Numbered from the stretch's first letter, positions 32,140 to 42,326 are shown. The stretch: DNA of 64,000 nucleotides from Actinomyces capricornis (GCF_019974135.1 NZ_AP025017.1:3038001-3102000); one strand, 5' to 3'. The notes: generated by a model from the sequence alone, not told the origin. A program made the numbers and translations.

Positions 32140-33734
32140 GAGCGCCTCCAGGAGCGGCCGTCGCGGGCGAGCAGCTCGTGGGCGCTGGCGGGCCCCCAGG
32201 AGCCGGGCCGGTAGCCCTGCGGGCTGCCCGAGGCCGCCCAGTGCTCGATAACAGGGTCGAGGATCCTCCAGGACAGGTCCACCTCCCGCTGGTGGGGGAA
32301 CAGCGGGGCGTCTCCCAGCAGGGCGTCCAGGATGAGGCGCTCGTAGGCCTCGGGGGACTCCTCGTTGAAGCTCGCGCCGTAGCCGAAGTCCATGGACACG
32401 TCCCGCAGTTCCATCTGCGTGCCCGGCACCTTGGAGGCCAGGCGCAGGGTGATGCCCTCATCGGGCTGGATGCGCAGCACGATCGTGTTGGCCCCCACGC
32501 CCGCGGTGGATGCCGGGGTGAAGGGCAGGAAGGGCGGCTGCTTGAAGACCACCGCGACCTCCGTGACCCGCCGGGCCAGGCGCTTGCCGGCGCGCAGGTA
32601 GAAGGGCACCCCCGCCCAGCGCCGGTTGGCGATCTCCAGGCGCAGCGCCGCATAGGTCTCCGTGCGCGAATCCGGTGCCACGCCGTCCTCCTCCAGGTAG
32701 CCGCGCACGGGCAGGCCGCCCTGGAAGCCGGAGTCGTAGCGGCCCCGGGAGGCGGTGCGGTCCAGGTCCAGCTCGCCGTGGCGCTCCAGGACCACTGCGG
32801 CCAGCACCTTCTCCTTCTCCGCGCGCACCGCCGAGGCCGCCATGGAGGTGGGCTCCTCCATGGCGGTGAGGGCCAGCAGCTGCAGGAGGTGGTTCTGGAT
32901 GACGTCGCGGGCCGAGCCGATGGTGTCGTAGTAGCCGGCGCGGGTGCCGATGCCGATGTCCTCGGCCATGGTGATCTGGACGTGGTCCACGTAGCGCTGA
33001 TTCCACAGCGGCTCGAACATGGTGTTGGCGAAGCGCAGGGCCAGGATGTTCTGGACCGTCTCCTTGCCCAGGTAGTGGTCCACCCGGAAGACGTCGTCGG
33101 GGCGCACGATGCGCCCCACGAGCTCATCGAGCTCACGGGCCGAGGCGCGGTCGTGCCCGAAGGGCTTCTCGATGACCACCCGGCGCCAGGACCCGTCGGC
33201 CTCGTCCACCAGGCCCGAGCGGGCGATGCGCTCGGTGACCGCGGGGAACCAGCCCGGCGGGATGGACAGGTAGAAGGCCCGGTTGCCTGCCGTGCCGCGG
33301 GTGGCGTCCAGTTCGGCGACCACCCGGGTGAGGGTCTCGTAGGCCGAGTCGTCCTCGAAGGAGCTGAACTCCACGAAGCGCATCCCCGCGGCCAGCTGCT
33401 CCCAGATGGCGGGGCGCCAGGGGGTGCGGGCGCCGCTGCGCACCGCCTGCTCCACGTAGTCGCGCATGTCCTGGTCGCTCCAGTCGCGGCGCCCCACGCC
33501 CACCAGCGAGAAGCCGGGGGAGAGCAGCCCCCGGTTGGCCAGGTCGTAGATGGCGGGGAGGAGCTTGTGTCGGGCCAGATCGCCGGTGATGCCGAACATG
33601 ACCAGCACGCAGGGGTCGGCGATGCGAGGCAGGCGCAGGTCGCGGCTGTCGAGCAGCGGATTGTCCTGCGGGTCGCCCTGGGGGGCGGCGCGATCCGCGG
33701 AGGCGGAGGACGGGGCGGAGTCTGAGTGGGGCAC
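32136..33734 (-). CDS. zwf: Glucose-6-phosphate dehydrogenase
   Basis: A 532-residue enzyme that oxidises glucose 6-phosphate to the lactone with NADP. The coenzyme loop is VMFGITGDLARHKLLPAIYD. The catalytic site is FRVDHYLGKETVQN (Asp-His-Tyr-Leu-Gly-Lys). The C-terminus ends YRPGSWGPASAHELLARDGR. It starts with GTG at 33734 behind AGGAAGG. First gene of the zwf-opcA-pgl operon, divergent from gnd. Confidence 0.97.
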   Translation of the reverse strand: MPHSDSAPSSASADRAAPQGDPQDNPLLDSRDLRLPRIADPCVLVMFGITGDLARHKLLPAIYDLANRGLLSPGFSLVGVGRRDWSDQDMRDYVEQAVRSGARTPWRPAIWEQLAAGMRFVEFSSFEDDSAYETLTRVVAELDATRGTAGNRAFYLSIPPGWFPAVTERIARSGLVDEADGSWRRVVIEKPFGHDRASARELDELVGRIVRPDDVFRVDHYLGKETVQNILALRFANTMFEPLWNQRYVDHVQITMAEDIGIGTRAGYYDTIGSARDVIQNHLLQLLALTAMEEPTSMAASAVRAEKEKVLAAVVLERHGELDLDRTASRGRYDSGFQGGLPVRGYLEEDGVAPDSRTETYAALRLEIANRRWAGVPFYLRAGKRLARRVTEVAVVFKQPPFLPFTPASTAGVGANTIVLRIQPDEGITLRLASKVPGTQMELRDVSMDFGYGASFNEESPEAYERLILDALLGDAPLFPHQREVDLSWRILDPVIEHWAASGSPQGYRPGSWGPASAHELLARDGRSWRRS

Positions 33735-33908
33735 GCGAGCCTTCCTGGTGTCGGGCTGATGTCGGGCCCGGTATCGGGCGGCGCCCCGGCTGGGACACCG
33801 GCCCCATCCTACGGCGATGGTCCAGGCGGGCGCCGGGAGCGCCGGCGGATGCCCCTGCCCGGTCCGGGGTGTCGGGCGGCGGGCCTTCGTCCGGGGTGCC
33901 GGGCGCGG

Positions 33909-33914
33909 TAGGGT
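33909..33914 (+). promoter_or_regulatory. Candidate -10 element for gnd
   Basis: TAGGGT in the 274-bp zwf/gnd divergent region. It would give a leader of about 90 nt before the gnd ATG at 34009. Confidence 0.3.
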
Positions 33915-34008
33915 CGCTCCGTGGGCCCCTGGGGGACCTCATGGTCCGCCAGGGCGCCGGGAGCGCCAGCGCCCCCTTCAACCGCCACCTCGCACCGAAA
34001 GGCCACTC

Positions 34009-35484
34009 ATGAGCGGATTCACCCCCGAAGCCTCCTCAGCCGACCTCGGCGTCTACGGGCTGGGGGTGATGGGCGCCAACCTCGCCCGCAATCTGGCCCG
34101 CCACGGTCACTCCGTCGCAGTGTTCAACCGCACACTGGCGCGCACGGAGCGGCTCATGGAGCGCCACGGCTCCGAGGGCGACTTCGTGCCGGCCTCCGAG
34201 CTCAAGGACTTCGTGGCCTCCCTGCGCGTTCCCCGCGTGGCCATCATCATGGTCCAGGCCGGGGCCGGCACCGAGGCCGCCATCTCCCAGCTGGCCGACC
34301 TCATGGAGCCCGGAGACATCATCGTCGACGCTGGCAACACCCTGTACACCGACACCCGCCGCCGCGAGGAGGCCCTGCGCCAGCGCGGCATCCACTTCGT
34401 GGGCATGGGGGTCTCCGGCGGCGAGGAGGGCGCCCTCCTGGGCCCCTCGATCATGCCCGGGGGCACCGCGGAGTCCTATCGGCGCCTGGGCCCCATGCTG
34501 GAGTCCATCTCCGCGCACGTCGACGGCATGCCCTGCTGCACCCATGTGGGCCCCGACGGCGCCGGCCACTTCGTCAAGATGGTGCACAACGGCATCGAGT
34601 ACGCCGACATGCAGCTCATCGCCGAGGCCTACGACCTGCTGCGCCACGTCGGCGGTCTGAGCGTGCCCGAGATCGCCGAGGTCTTCCGCTCCTGGAAGGA
34701 CTCCGAGCTCGACTCCTACCTCATCGACATCACCACCGAGGTCCTCTCGCGCACCGACCCGGCCACTGACGAGCCCTTCGTCGACGTCATCGTGGATGCC
34801 GCCTCCCAGAAGGGCACCGGCGTGTGGACCACCCAGACCGCGCTGGAGCTGGGTGTGGCCGTCCCCGCGATCGCCGAGGCGACCTTCGCCCGGGCGGCCT
34901 CCTCCTCGGCGCCGGTGCGCGCCGCTGTGCGCGCGGCCGCCATCCCGGCCGGGACCACCCCCCGCGAGCCCCTGTCCGCCCAGGAGCGGGAGGCCTTCAT
35001 CGACTCGGTCAAGCAGGCGCTCTACGGCTCGAAGATCGCCGCCTACGCCCAGGGCTTCGATGAGATCGCCACGGCCTCCCAGCGCTACGACTGGGACATC
35101 AACCTGGGCGACATGGCCACCATCTGGCGCGCCGGCTGCATCATCCGGGCCCGCTTCCTGGAGGACATCACCCGCGCCTACGCCCAGGACCCCGCCCTGC
35201 CCAGCCTCCTGACCGCCCCCGGCCTGTCCGAGGCGCTGGCCTCGGCGCTGCCCGCCTGGCGCCAGGTCGTGGCCACCTCGGCCCTCACCGGTGTGCCCGC
35301 TCCGGCCTTCGCCTCCTCCCTGGCCTATGTCGACCAGCTGCGGGCCGAGCGCCTGCCCGCCGCCCTCATCCAGGGGCAGCGCGACTTCTTCGGCTCCCAC
35401 ACCTACCACCGGGTCGACGACCCCGAGGGCGTCTACCACGTCCTGTGGGCCGAGCCGGGCCGCCCTGAGGAGAAGTGGGACTGA
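34009..35484 (+). CDS. gnd: 6-phosphogluconate dehydrogenase, decarboxylating
   Basis: A 491-residue enzyme forming ribulose 5-phosphate, CO2 and NADPH. The nucleotide-binding start is LGVYGLGVMGANLARNLARH. Substrate-site motifs are GMGVSGGEEGALLGPSIMPG and HFVKMVHNGIEYADMQLI, with the catalytic Lys in FVKMVHNGIE. QKGTGVWT and the C-terminal DFFGSHTYHR (phosphate-binding tail) are also present. The ATG at 34009 was selected because the Rossmann fold begins 12 residues later. It sits divergent from the zwf operon, so the oxidative branch is encoded here in full. Confidence 0.97.
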   Translation: MSGFTPEASSADLGVYGLGVMGANLARNLARHGHSVAVFNRTLARTERLMERHGSEGDFVPASELKDFVASLRVPRVAIIMVQAGAGTEAAISQLADLMEPGDIIVDAGNTLYTDTRRREEALRQRGIHFVGMGVSGGEEGALLGPSIMPGGTAESYRRLGPMLESISAHVDGMPCCTHVGPDGAGHFVKMVHNGIEYADMQLIAEAYDLLRHVGGLSVPEIAEVFRSWKDSELDSYLIDITTEVLSRTDPATDEPFVDVIVDAASQKGTGVWTTQTALELGVAVPAIAEATFARAASSSAPVRAAVRAAAIPAGTTPREPLSAQEREAFIDSVKQALYGSKIAAYAQGFDEIATASQRYDWDINLGDMATIWRAGCIIRARFLEDITRAYAQDPALPSLLTAPGLSEALASALPAWRQVVATSALTGVPAPAFASSLAYVDQLRAERLPAALIQGQRDFFGSHTYHRVDDPEGVYHVLWAEPGRPEEKWD

Positions 35485-35566
35485 GGCGGCGCTGACGCAG
35501 GACTCAGGCCCCCGACCCCTGCTCGACCCCTGCTGGCCCCGCGCACCACTGAGGAGACGCCGCACG

Positions 35567-38209
35567 ATGACCTGCCCACCCCCGCCTCGCCCGGACTCGC
35601 CCACCAGCCTCAGCCGCCAGGAGGCCCTGTGGCGCTCCGAGCATGTGGCGGTGGTGCGGATGTCGGTCGAGATCGACCTCACCAGCGCCCCGGACCGGCA
35701 GGCCACGGGCTTCGCGGTGAGCACCGAGCTGGTCCTCCGCGCGCCCGGGGCCGTGGAGGGCCTGTGGGTCGACTTCCTGGGCGAGGAGGTCCACTGCCTG
35801 GAGGTTGACGGGCAGGCGGCCGAGCCCCAGTGGGACGGGGTCCGCATCGCGCTGCCGGCGCTCGAGGCCGGCGAGCACCTGGTCCGCGTGAGGGCCCGGG
35901 GCCGCTACTCCAACTCCGGGCAGGGCCTGCACCGCTTCCACGACCCGCTCGATGGGGCCACCTACCTCTACACCCACTTCGAGCCCTCCGATGCGCGGCG
36001 GGCCTGGCCCTGCATGGACCAGCCCGACCTCAAAGCCGTCTTCCGCCTGAGCCTCACGTATCCCCGGGACTGGACGGTGCTGTCCAACGGCCGCCCTGAG
36101 ACGGCGTCGCCGGCCACCGGCAGCGATGGCGGGCGGTCCGACGGCGCGGCGCGCACGCTCATGACCCCCACCAGGCCACTGCCCCCCTACCTCACCGCTC
36201 TGGCCGCCGGGCCCTGGCACCGCGTGGAGGGGCGGTGGCACAGCTCGGAGCACCCCGGGCTGAGCGTCCCGCTGTCCTGGTCCTGCCGCGCGAGCCTGGC
36301 CCGGCACCTGGACGCCCAGGAGCTGATGGACCTCACCGCCAGGGGGCTGGACTTCTACGACCGGGTCTACGGGCAGGCGGCCTACCCCTGGGGCTCCTAC
36401 GACTCGGTCCTGGTGCCCGAGTACAACCTGGGCGCCATGGAGAACCCCGGCTGCGTGACCTTCAACGAGGAGGCCTACCTCTTCCAGGGGCCGGTCACGC
36501 GCGCACAGCGCGGGGCGCGGGCCAACACCATCCTGCACGAGATGTGCCACATGTGGTTCGGCGACCTGGTGACCCCGCGCTGGTGGGAGGACACCTGGCT
36601 CAAGGAGTCCTTCGCCGACCACCAGGGCACGTGGGCCCAGGAGCAGGCCGCCGGCCATGAGGAGGCCTGGGCCTCCTTCGCCTCCTCGCGCAAGGCGTGG
36701 GCCTACCTGGAGGACTCCCGGCCCGCCACCACCCACCCCATCGTCGCCCAGGTGGAGGACGTGGAGGCCGCCCGCCAGGCCTTCGACGGGATCACCTACG
36801 CCAAGGGCGCCTCCGTCCTCAAACAGCTCGTGGCCCATCTGGGCCAGGAGGTCTTCCTGGCGGCCGCCAACGCCTGGTTCTCCGAGCACGCCTTCGCCAA
36901 CGCCAGCCTCGCCGACTTCCTGCGCACCCTGTCGGCCGCCTCCGGCAGGGACATGGAGGCCTGGGCGCGGGCCTGGCTGCACACCGCGGGCCCCTCGATC
37001 CTCAGCAACGAGATCCTCGTCCAGGAGGGGCGCATCGCCTCCCTCACCCTCACCCAGGAGGGCAGCGATCCCACCACGGGTCAGGCGGTCGTGCGCCCCC
37101 ACACCCTCGTGGTGGGCCTGTACGCCGAGCGCGGGGGAGAGCTGGTGCGCACCCACCGGCTGCAGGTCGAGCTCGACGGTCCCATGGCCGTGGTCGACCA
37201 GGCGGTTGGCCTGCCGGCCCCTGACATGGTGCTGGTCAATGACGAGGACCTCACCTACGCCGTCGTGCGCCCCGACTCCGGCTCCTTGGAGTGCGCCCTG
37301 GGCGGTCTGGCGCGTCTCAAGGACCCCATGGCGCGCTCCCTGTGGTGGTCGATGCTGCACAACCTCGTGCGCGACGCCCGCCTGGAGCCCCAGCGCTTCA
37401 TCCAGGCCGTCCTCACCCAGGCCGACGACGAGACCGGGGACACCACGCTGGCCACGATCCTGGCCCAGGCCCTGCAGGCGGCCATGCGCTACACCGACCC
37501 GGCCCGGCGCCCGGAGTGCCTGGAGCCGCTCCTGGGGGACCAGGCCTGGGGGCTGCTCCTGGCCAGTGAGCCGGGCAGCGGCGCCCAGCTGGTGCGGGCA
37601 CGCGCCTGGCTGGAGGCCGCCGGCCAGGGCCGCGCCGCCGGTGAGGGCTCCAGCCGGCGCGCCTCATCGCGCATCAGGCAGCTGCTGGAGGGCGGCGTTC
37701 CAGGACTGGTGCTCGACGACGACCTGCGCTGGCGCGGTCTCATCGCCCTGGCGCGCCTGGGGGCGGTCACCTCCCAGGAGCTCCAGGACCAGTTGCGCCG
37801 CGACCCCGGTGCCCGGGGCCTGAGCCGCCACCTCCAGGCCTCCTCCAGCGCTCCGAGCGCGCAGGCCAAGGAGGATCTCGTCACCCGCCTGCTCCAGGAC
37901 GCCTGCCTGGGCAATGAGGAGGCCGACGCCCTCATCGCGGCCTTCGACGTCGATGCCCACCACGACCTGCGGGCCGCCTGGACCCCCGCCTACCTGGAGA
38001 GCCTGGAGGATCTGTGGGCGGAGCGCAGCCAGGAGATGGCCACCCGCCTGGTGCGCGGGCTGTTCCCCGCCTGCGGGAGTCAGGAGGAGGCCCGGGCGGT
38101 GCGGGCCTGGCTCGATGCGCGGCCGGGCGCCCCTGCCGCTCTACGGCGCCTGGTGCTGGCCTGTGCCGATGACCTGGATCGCGCCCTGAGGGCTCGCGCC
38201 CATCGTTAA
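35567..38209 (+). CDS. pepN: Aminopeptidase N (M1 family zinc metallopeptidase)
   Basis: An 880-residue cytosolic aminopeptidase. The exopeptidase motif LGAMENPGCVTFNE is at ~288. The zinc site is HEMCH (His324, Glu325, His328), with the third ligand Glu347 in WLKESFADH. The ERAP1-like C-terminal domain is complete. It should remove N-terminal residues from peptides, feeding amino-acid recycling. The ATG at 35567 follows GAGGAGA; the open frame extends back into gnd only as a shadow. An 82-nt gap separates it from gnd. Confidence 0.96.
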   Translation: MTCPPPPRPDSPTSLSRQEALWRSEHVAVVRMSVEIDLTSAPDRQATGFAVSTELVLRAPGAVEGLWVDFLGEEVHCLEVDGQAAEPQWDGVRIALPALEAGEHLVRVRARGRYSNSGQGLHRFHDPLDGATYLYTHFEPSDARRAWPCMDQPDLKAVFRLSLTYPRDWTVLSNGRPETASPATGSDGGRSDGAARTLMTPTRPLPPYLTALAAGPWHRVEGRWHSSEHPGLSVPLSWSCRASLARHLDAQELMDLTARGLDFYDRVYGQAAYPWGSYDSVLVPEYNLGAMENPGCVTFNEEAYLFQGPVTRAQRGARANTILHEMCHMWFGDLVTPRWWEDTWLKESFADHQGTWAQEQAAGHEEAWASFASSRKAWAYLEDSRPATTHPIVAQVEDVEAARQAFDGITYAKGASVLKQLVAHLGQEVFLAAANAWFSEHAFANASLADFLRTLSAASGRDMEAWARAWLHTAGPSILSNEILVQEGRIASLTLTQEGSDPTTGQAVVRPHTLVVGLYAERGGELVRTHRLQVELDGPMAVVDQAVGLPAPDMVLVNDEDLTYAVVRPDSGSLECALGGLARLKDPMARSLWWSMLHNLVRDARLEPQRFIQAVLTQADDETGDTTLATILAQALQAAMRYTDPARRPECLEPLLGDQAWGLLLASEPGSGAQLVRARAWLEAAGQGRAAGEGSSRRASSRIRQLLEGGVPGLVLDDDLRWRGLIALARLGAVTSQELQDQLRRDPGARGLSRHLQASSSAPSAQAKEDLVTRLLQDACLGNEEADALIAAFDVDAHHDLRAAWTPAYLESLEDLWAERSQEMATRLVRGLFPACGSQEEARAVRAWLDARPGAPAALRRLVLACADDLDRALRARAHR

Positions 38210-38272
38210 GAGCACTGCCGGCAGGGCGAGAACAGCGAATTCTGTATGTTCTGTGAAAGAATTCGGTGCTCT
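38209..38272 (+). other. Nested inverted repeats after pepN
   Basis: AGAGCAC (38209-38215) pairs with GTGCTCT (38266-38272). Inside it, CGAATTCT (38236-38243) pairs with AGAATTCG (38258-38265), directly stacked on the outer helix. The palindrome CTGCCGGCAG lies in the bulge. It could be a pepN terminator or a structured leader element. Confidence 0.4.
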
Positions 38273-38361
38273 GGCTGGGAAATCCTCCACCTGAGGGGGC
38301 TGGGAGGCGCACTTCTGCCGTCTGCGTATATTTCCTGCCTGAACAGGCGGCTCATCAGGTC

Positions 38362-38389
38362 TCGACCTTATTGCCTTGGGCGGTATGGT
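38362..38389 (+). promoter_or_regulatory. Candidate garA promoter
   Basis: TCGACC (38362-38367), a 16-nt spacer and TATGGT (38384-38389) lie about 48 bp before the garA ATG. Confidence 0.35.
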
Positions 38390-38437
38390 GGGTCCCGAGG
38401 CGGCGCACCAGGCGCCGCAACGACCCGAGGGGCAGGA

Positions 38438-38890
38438 ATGTCGAGCAGGCCGATCGAACAGGATCCCTCCTCCACGCAGACTTTCGGGGCTGTCGACGCC
38501 AGCATGTCGGGCTCCGCGCCGATCGTCGGACTCAATCAGCAGGACGCAGCGGCCATATCCGCTCTTCCCGCGGGCACCGCGCTGCTGCTGGTGCACCACG
38601 GTCCCACCACCGGTGCCCGGTTCCTCCTGGATGCCGCGGAGACCACCGTGGGCCGCCACCCCAGGGCGGACATCTTCCTGGATGATGTCACCGTCTCGCG
38701 CAAGCACGCGGTCTTCTCCGCACTGCCCGAGGGCGGTTATGGGGTGCGGGACTCCGGCTCCCTCAACGGCACCTACGTCAACCGCACGCGGGTGGAGCAG
38801 GTGGCGCTGCGCCCGGGTGATGAGGTGCAGATCGGCAAGTACCGGATGACCTACCACCCGGCCCCCCAGCGGGAGACTGCGGCCCAGTGA
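38438..38890 (+). CDS. garA: FHA-domain regulator GarA/OdhI homologue
   Basis: A 150-residue protein with a C-terminal forkhead-associated domain (~residues 48-140): TTVGRHPRADIFLDDVTVSR, KHAVF and SLNGTYVN, the phosphothreonine-binding loops. In mycobacteria and corynebacteria GarA/OdhI restrains 2-oxoglutarate dehydrogenase and related enzymes, switched by Ser/Thr kinases. The short N-terminus has QTFGAVDAS, where kinase-target Thr residues would be expected. Start ATG at 38438. Its stop overlaps the next gene by 4 nt. The order garA-ftsR-merR matches Mycobacterium Rv1827-Rv1828...Rv1830. Confidence 0.9.
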   Translation: MSSRPIEQDPSSTQTFGAVDASMSGSAPIVGLNQQDAAAISALPAGTALLLVHHGPTTGARFLLDAAETTVGRHPRADIFLDDVTVSRKHAVFSALPEGGYGVRDSGSLNGTYVNRTRVEQVALRPGDEVQIGKYRMTYHPAPQRETAAQ

Positions 38891-39648
38891 GTGCGGCCTC
38901 CGCACGCATGAGGCGTGCCGCGGCTCCCGCCCCTGCGCAGACGGCCGAGTCCAGCGCCTCAGGCTCCTGGCCGCGCGGCATCTCCCGTGAGCCGAAGATG
39001 AAGATCGGCCAGGTGGTCGACGCGCTCAAGGCGGAGTTCCCCGCCCTGTCGATCTCCAAGGTCCGCTACCTCGAGGGGGAGGGCCTCATCTCCCCCCACC
39101 GGGTGGGCAACGGCTACCGCCGCTACTCCCAGGCCGACCTGGAGCGCCTGCGCTACGCCCTGTCGGCCCAGCGCGACGACTATCTGCCGCTGAGCGTCAT
39201 CCGCCAGCGCCTGGCACAGCTCGACGCCGATGAGCAGGCCCCCGCGCCGGCACCGGTCGCCCGCGTCGTGGCCCGCGACGGGCGCATTGTCGAGAGCGGC
39301 CTCATGGACCTGGAGTCGCTGACGGCCCACTGCGGGGCCACTGAGGCGCAGATCGAGGAGATGGTCGCCATCGGGCTCATCAGCCCCGACGCCCGCGGCC
39401 GCTACTGCGCGCACAGTGTCCGCACCGCCCGCCTGGCCCTGGAGGTCAGCCGGCGGGGAGTGCCCATGCGCAACCTGCGCGCCGTGCGCGCAGCGGCCGA
39501 GCGCGAGGCCGACGCCATCGACCAGGCCGTGGCGCCCAAGCGCTCGCGCTCGCGCAGCGCGGGCGAGGACTCGGCCCGAGCCCTGGCCGAGCTCGTGGCG
39601 GAGCTCCACTCCGCTCTGCTGCACCGCGCCGTCGAGGCCCTGGACTGA
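38887..39648 (+). CDS. ftsR: MerR-family regulator FtsR (Rv1828-like)
   Basis: A 253-residue MerR-type protein. The winged helix is MKIGQVVDALKAEFPALSI, then SKVRYLEGEGLISPHRVGNG and YRRYSQADLERL. A second effector-like half (LTAHCGATEAQIEEMVAIGL) follows, and a basic stretch near the end (KRSRSRS). In Corynebacterium glutamicum FtsR activates ftsZ; the mycobacterial homologue is Rv1828. The annotated start GTG at 38887 gives a 37-residue extra N-terminus; a later start near 39000 (ATGAAGATC) is possible. Coupled to garA by overlap. Confidence 0.88.
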   Translation: MSAASARMRRAAAPAPAQTAESSASGSWPRGISREPKMKIGQVVDALKAEFPALSISKVRYLEGEGLISPHRVGNGYRRYSQADLERLRYALSAQRDDYLPLSVIRQRLAQLDADEQAPAPAPVARVVARDGRIVESGLMDLESLTAHCGATEAQIEEMVAIGLISPDARGRYCAHSVRTARLALEVSRRGVPMRNLRAVRAAAEREADAIDQAVAPKRSRSRSAGEDSARALAELVAELHSALLHRAVEALD

Positions 39649-40055
39649 CGGCGCCCGCCGCGGCCGCCACGCTGATTCCCAGCGGCCGGTGAGCGGGGGA
39701 GGCCAGTCGTGCGTGGTCTGCTGACGCCCTGCCGACATGCCGGCGCACCCGACGACCGACCTGCGACACGCGGGACGCATGAGACTCCTGTGACAACTGT
39801 TGTGACATACCTCATGAGGATCTGGTGGGGTGGCGTGAGTCGATCGGCGTCATTGCAGGAAAAGAGCAGCATGCCGCACGGGGCCTCAACCTCATCTTGA
39901 GGTTCATCGACGTTTCGTTGCCCGACCGCAGCGTGCCATTCGTTGAGTGCGGGGGCATCTGGTCCTATCGTGGGGGCGTGGTCGTCGAGCACGGACCACC
40001 ACCGCGTCAGTCGCGCAGGAGCCGCGACGTTCCCGACCCCGACAGGAGCAGGCCA
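39649..40055. other. 407-bp intergenic region before the second MerR gene
   Basis: No gene seen. ACAACTGTTGT (39793-39803) is a perfect inverted repeat with one central base, inside the larger direct repeat TGTGACA...TGTGACA; it is a candidate operator. In mycobacteria a DUF151 nuclease-like gene sits between the two MerR genes; no such ORF is present here. Confidence 0.5.
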
Positions 40056-40625
<570 letters not shown>

Positions 40626-40654
40626 GCGATCGCAGGTGGGCTGGGCAGGCCCAC

Positions 40655-40713
40655 GATGGCACGGGAAGGGGCCGGGCGGCATCACATGCTGCCCGGCCCC
40701 TTCCCATGCCATC
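40655..40713. terminator. Bidirectional terminator between convergent merR and Hsp70-like genes
   Basis: 28-nt arms (40655-40682 and 40686-40713) pair with only two mismatches around a 3-nt loop. It lies between two convergent stops. Confidence 0.85.
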
Positions 40714-40748
40714 GCGTCCTATGCGGGGGCGAGGCGGCACCGTGGCGG

Positions 40749-42314
40749 TCAGGCGGTGCGGTGGCCCAGGACGTACTGGCGGGTGTAGCCGTCGGTGAGG
40801 TCCGTGATCGTCACGCGTACCAGGCCGGTCTCATCGATGCGGTAGTGCTCCCGGATGCGCGGGCCCCGGTCGCGCCGCTCCACCACCACCTGGTCGAGGT
40901 CCTCCACCTCGCGCAGGTGCGTCTCCAGGGGGAAGACGATGTCCTGGTAGGGGGCCAGCTCGCCGCGCGGCTCACCGCACTGGTCGACCCCCGCGCACTC
41001 CACATAGCGGAACCAGGCCACGTTGTGGGCGGCCTCGTACTCGCGTGTCAGCACTGTGCCCTCACGGCCGTCGGGTGAGGCCTGGATGGAGTCGGGGCTC
41101 AGGATCGCGTCGAAGACCAGGCGCTCACCGGCGTCGGCCTCGCGGAAGACGCCGAAGCCGCGCGAGAGCCTGTCGGTCAGGTCGTAGGCGGCGGTGCGGT
41201 CCGCGGCGATCGCCAGGCCGATGGCGGTCGAGGCGCCCGGGTAGGGGGAGCGGTGCACCCGGCGCCCGAAGCGCTCGCGCAGCAGGCGGGGGACCAGTGG
41301 CAGGCCCGAGGCGCCGCCCACCAGGTAGACCCCCGCGATCTCGGTGAGGTCCGGGGTGCCGTCCTCGAGCCGCCCCACCAGGGGTGCCATCGTGGTCAAG
41401 GATCGCTCCACCAGCGGGGTGCAGGCCTCGTACAGGTCGGCGACCGGCAGGATGATGTCCTGCCCGCGCAGGACCACCACCAGGCGGCGGCTCTGGGGGG
41501 TCAGCCGCTCCTTGGCGTCGCGGCACTGCTCCAGCAGCTCGTCGAGCTCGGCGGCCTCCAGATCCTCCTCGGCGATGCCCGCGCGCTGGAGCACCATCGA
41601 GGCCGCCAGCAGGTCGACGTCGTCGCCGCCCAGATCGCCCAGGCCGTGGGAGGCGATGACCTCGTGGGAGGTGCCCACGACAACGACCAGGGAGGTGTCG
41701 AAGGTGCCCCCGCCCAGGTCGTAGACCAGGACCCGGGTGCGCCGCGAGGAGACCGTGGTGGCCTTGCGGTGGGTGTACTCGAAGCCCGCGGCACTGGGCT
41801 CGTTGAGCATGGCGGCCACATGGAATCCCGCGGCCTTGAAGGCCTCCAGGGTCAGCAGGCGCTGGGCGCCGTAGGCGTGAGCAGGCACGGCCACCACCAC
41901 GCGGCTGCGCGAGACATCGACCTGCGCCTCCTCCAAGCGGGTGCGCAGGTGGCGCAGGAAGTCGGTGAGGATCTCCAGGACGCTGAAGGTCTGCTCGCCC
42001 AGGGACACCGGCGTGGAGGCGGTGATCGTGGGGGATGCCAGCAGCCGCTTGAGGCTGCGCAGCAGGGGAGCCCCCTGGCGCGCGGCCCGGCGGGCCTCGA
42101 AGCCGTGGACGAGGACCCCCTCATGCAGGGCCGTCAGGGAGGGGAGGAAGTCGTGGTCGTCACCGTGCTCATCGGTGAAGCCCAGGACCGGGTAGTTGCC
42201 GCGATCGGCCCTGGCCACGACGGTGCGGGTCGTCCCCAGGTCGATGCCCAGATCGGTGTCGGTGTCTGTATCGCGCGTGCTGCTGAGGAGGGTTCCGCTG
42301 TCATCGGCTGCCAT
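40749..42314 (-). CDS. Hsp70-family (DnaK-like) protein, short form
   Basis: A 521-residue protein. The Hsp70 ATPase domain is complete: LGIDLGTTRTVVA (phosphate 1), VYDLGGGTFDTSLV (phosphate 2), LNEPSAAGFEYTHRK and VYLVGGASGLPLVPRLL (adenosine site). The C-terminal ~130 residues are a reduced substrate-like region; the normal DnaK lid is missing, since canonical DnaK has ~610-640 residues. It is therefore a divergent Hsp70 with unknown clients rather than the main chaperone. No grpE or dnaJ is adjacent. The ATG at 42314 has TAGGGT 6 nt upstream. Confidence 0.9.
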   Translation of the reverse strand: MAADDSGTLLSSTRDTDTDTDLGIDLGTTRTVVARADRGNYPVLGFTDEHGDDHDFLPSLTALHEGVLVHGFEARRAARQGAPLLRSLKRLLASPTITASTPVSLGEQTFSVLEILTDFLRHLRTRLEEAQVDVSRSRVVVAVPAHAYGAQRLLTLEAFKAAGFHVAAMLNEPSAAGFEYTHRKATTVSSRRTRVLVYDLGGGTFDTSLVVVVGTSHEVIASHGLGDLGGDDVDLLAASMVLQRAGIAEEDLEAAELDELLEQCRDAKERLTPQSRRLVVVLRGQDIILPVADLYEACTPLVERSLTTMAPLVGRLEDGTPDLTEIAGVYLVGGASGLPLVPRLLRERFGRRVHRSPYPGASTAIGLAIAADRTAAYDLTDRLSRGFGVFREADAGERLVFDAILSPDSIQASPDGREGTVLTREYEAAHNVAWFRYVECAGVDQCGEPRGELAPYQDIVFPLETHLREVEDLDQVVVERRDRGPRIREHYRIDETGLVRVTITDLTDGYTRQYVLGHRTA

Positions 42315-42320
42315 GGGCCG

Positions 42321-42326
42321 ACCCTA
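42321..42326 (-). promoter_or_regulatory. Candidate -10 element of the Hsp70-like gene
   Basis: TAGGGT on the minus strand, 6-nt gap to the ATG at 42314; leaderless pattern. Confidence 0.4.

Noticed and set aside
33921..34769. Plus-strand ORF starting 6 nt after TAGGGT in the gnd leader
   Set aside because: The spacing fits the leaderless rule, but the frame overlaps gnd out of register with an Arg/His-rich product and no domain. The TAGGGT more likely serves gnd with a leader.
35291..38209. pepN starting at the upstream end of its open frame (35291)
   Set aside because: The extra codons overlap gnd and read as Arg/Pro-rich shadow sequence. The ATG at 35567 has a good ribosome-binding site and matches the family N-terminus.
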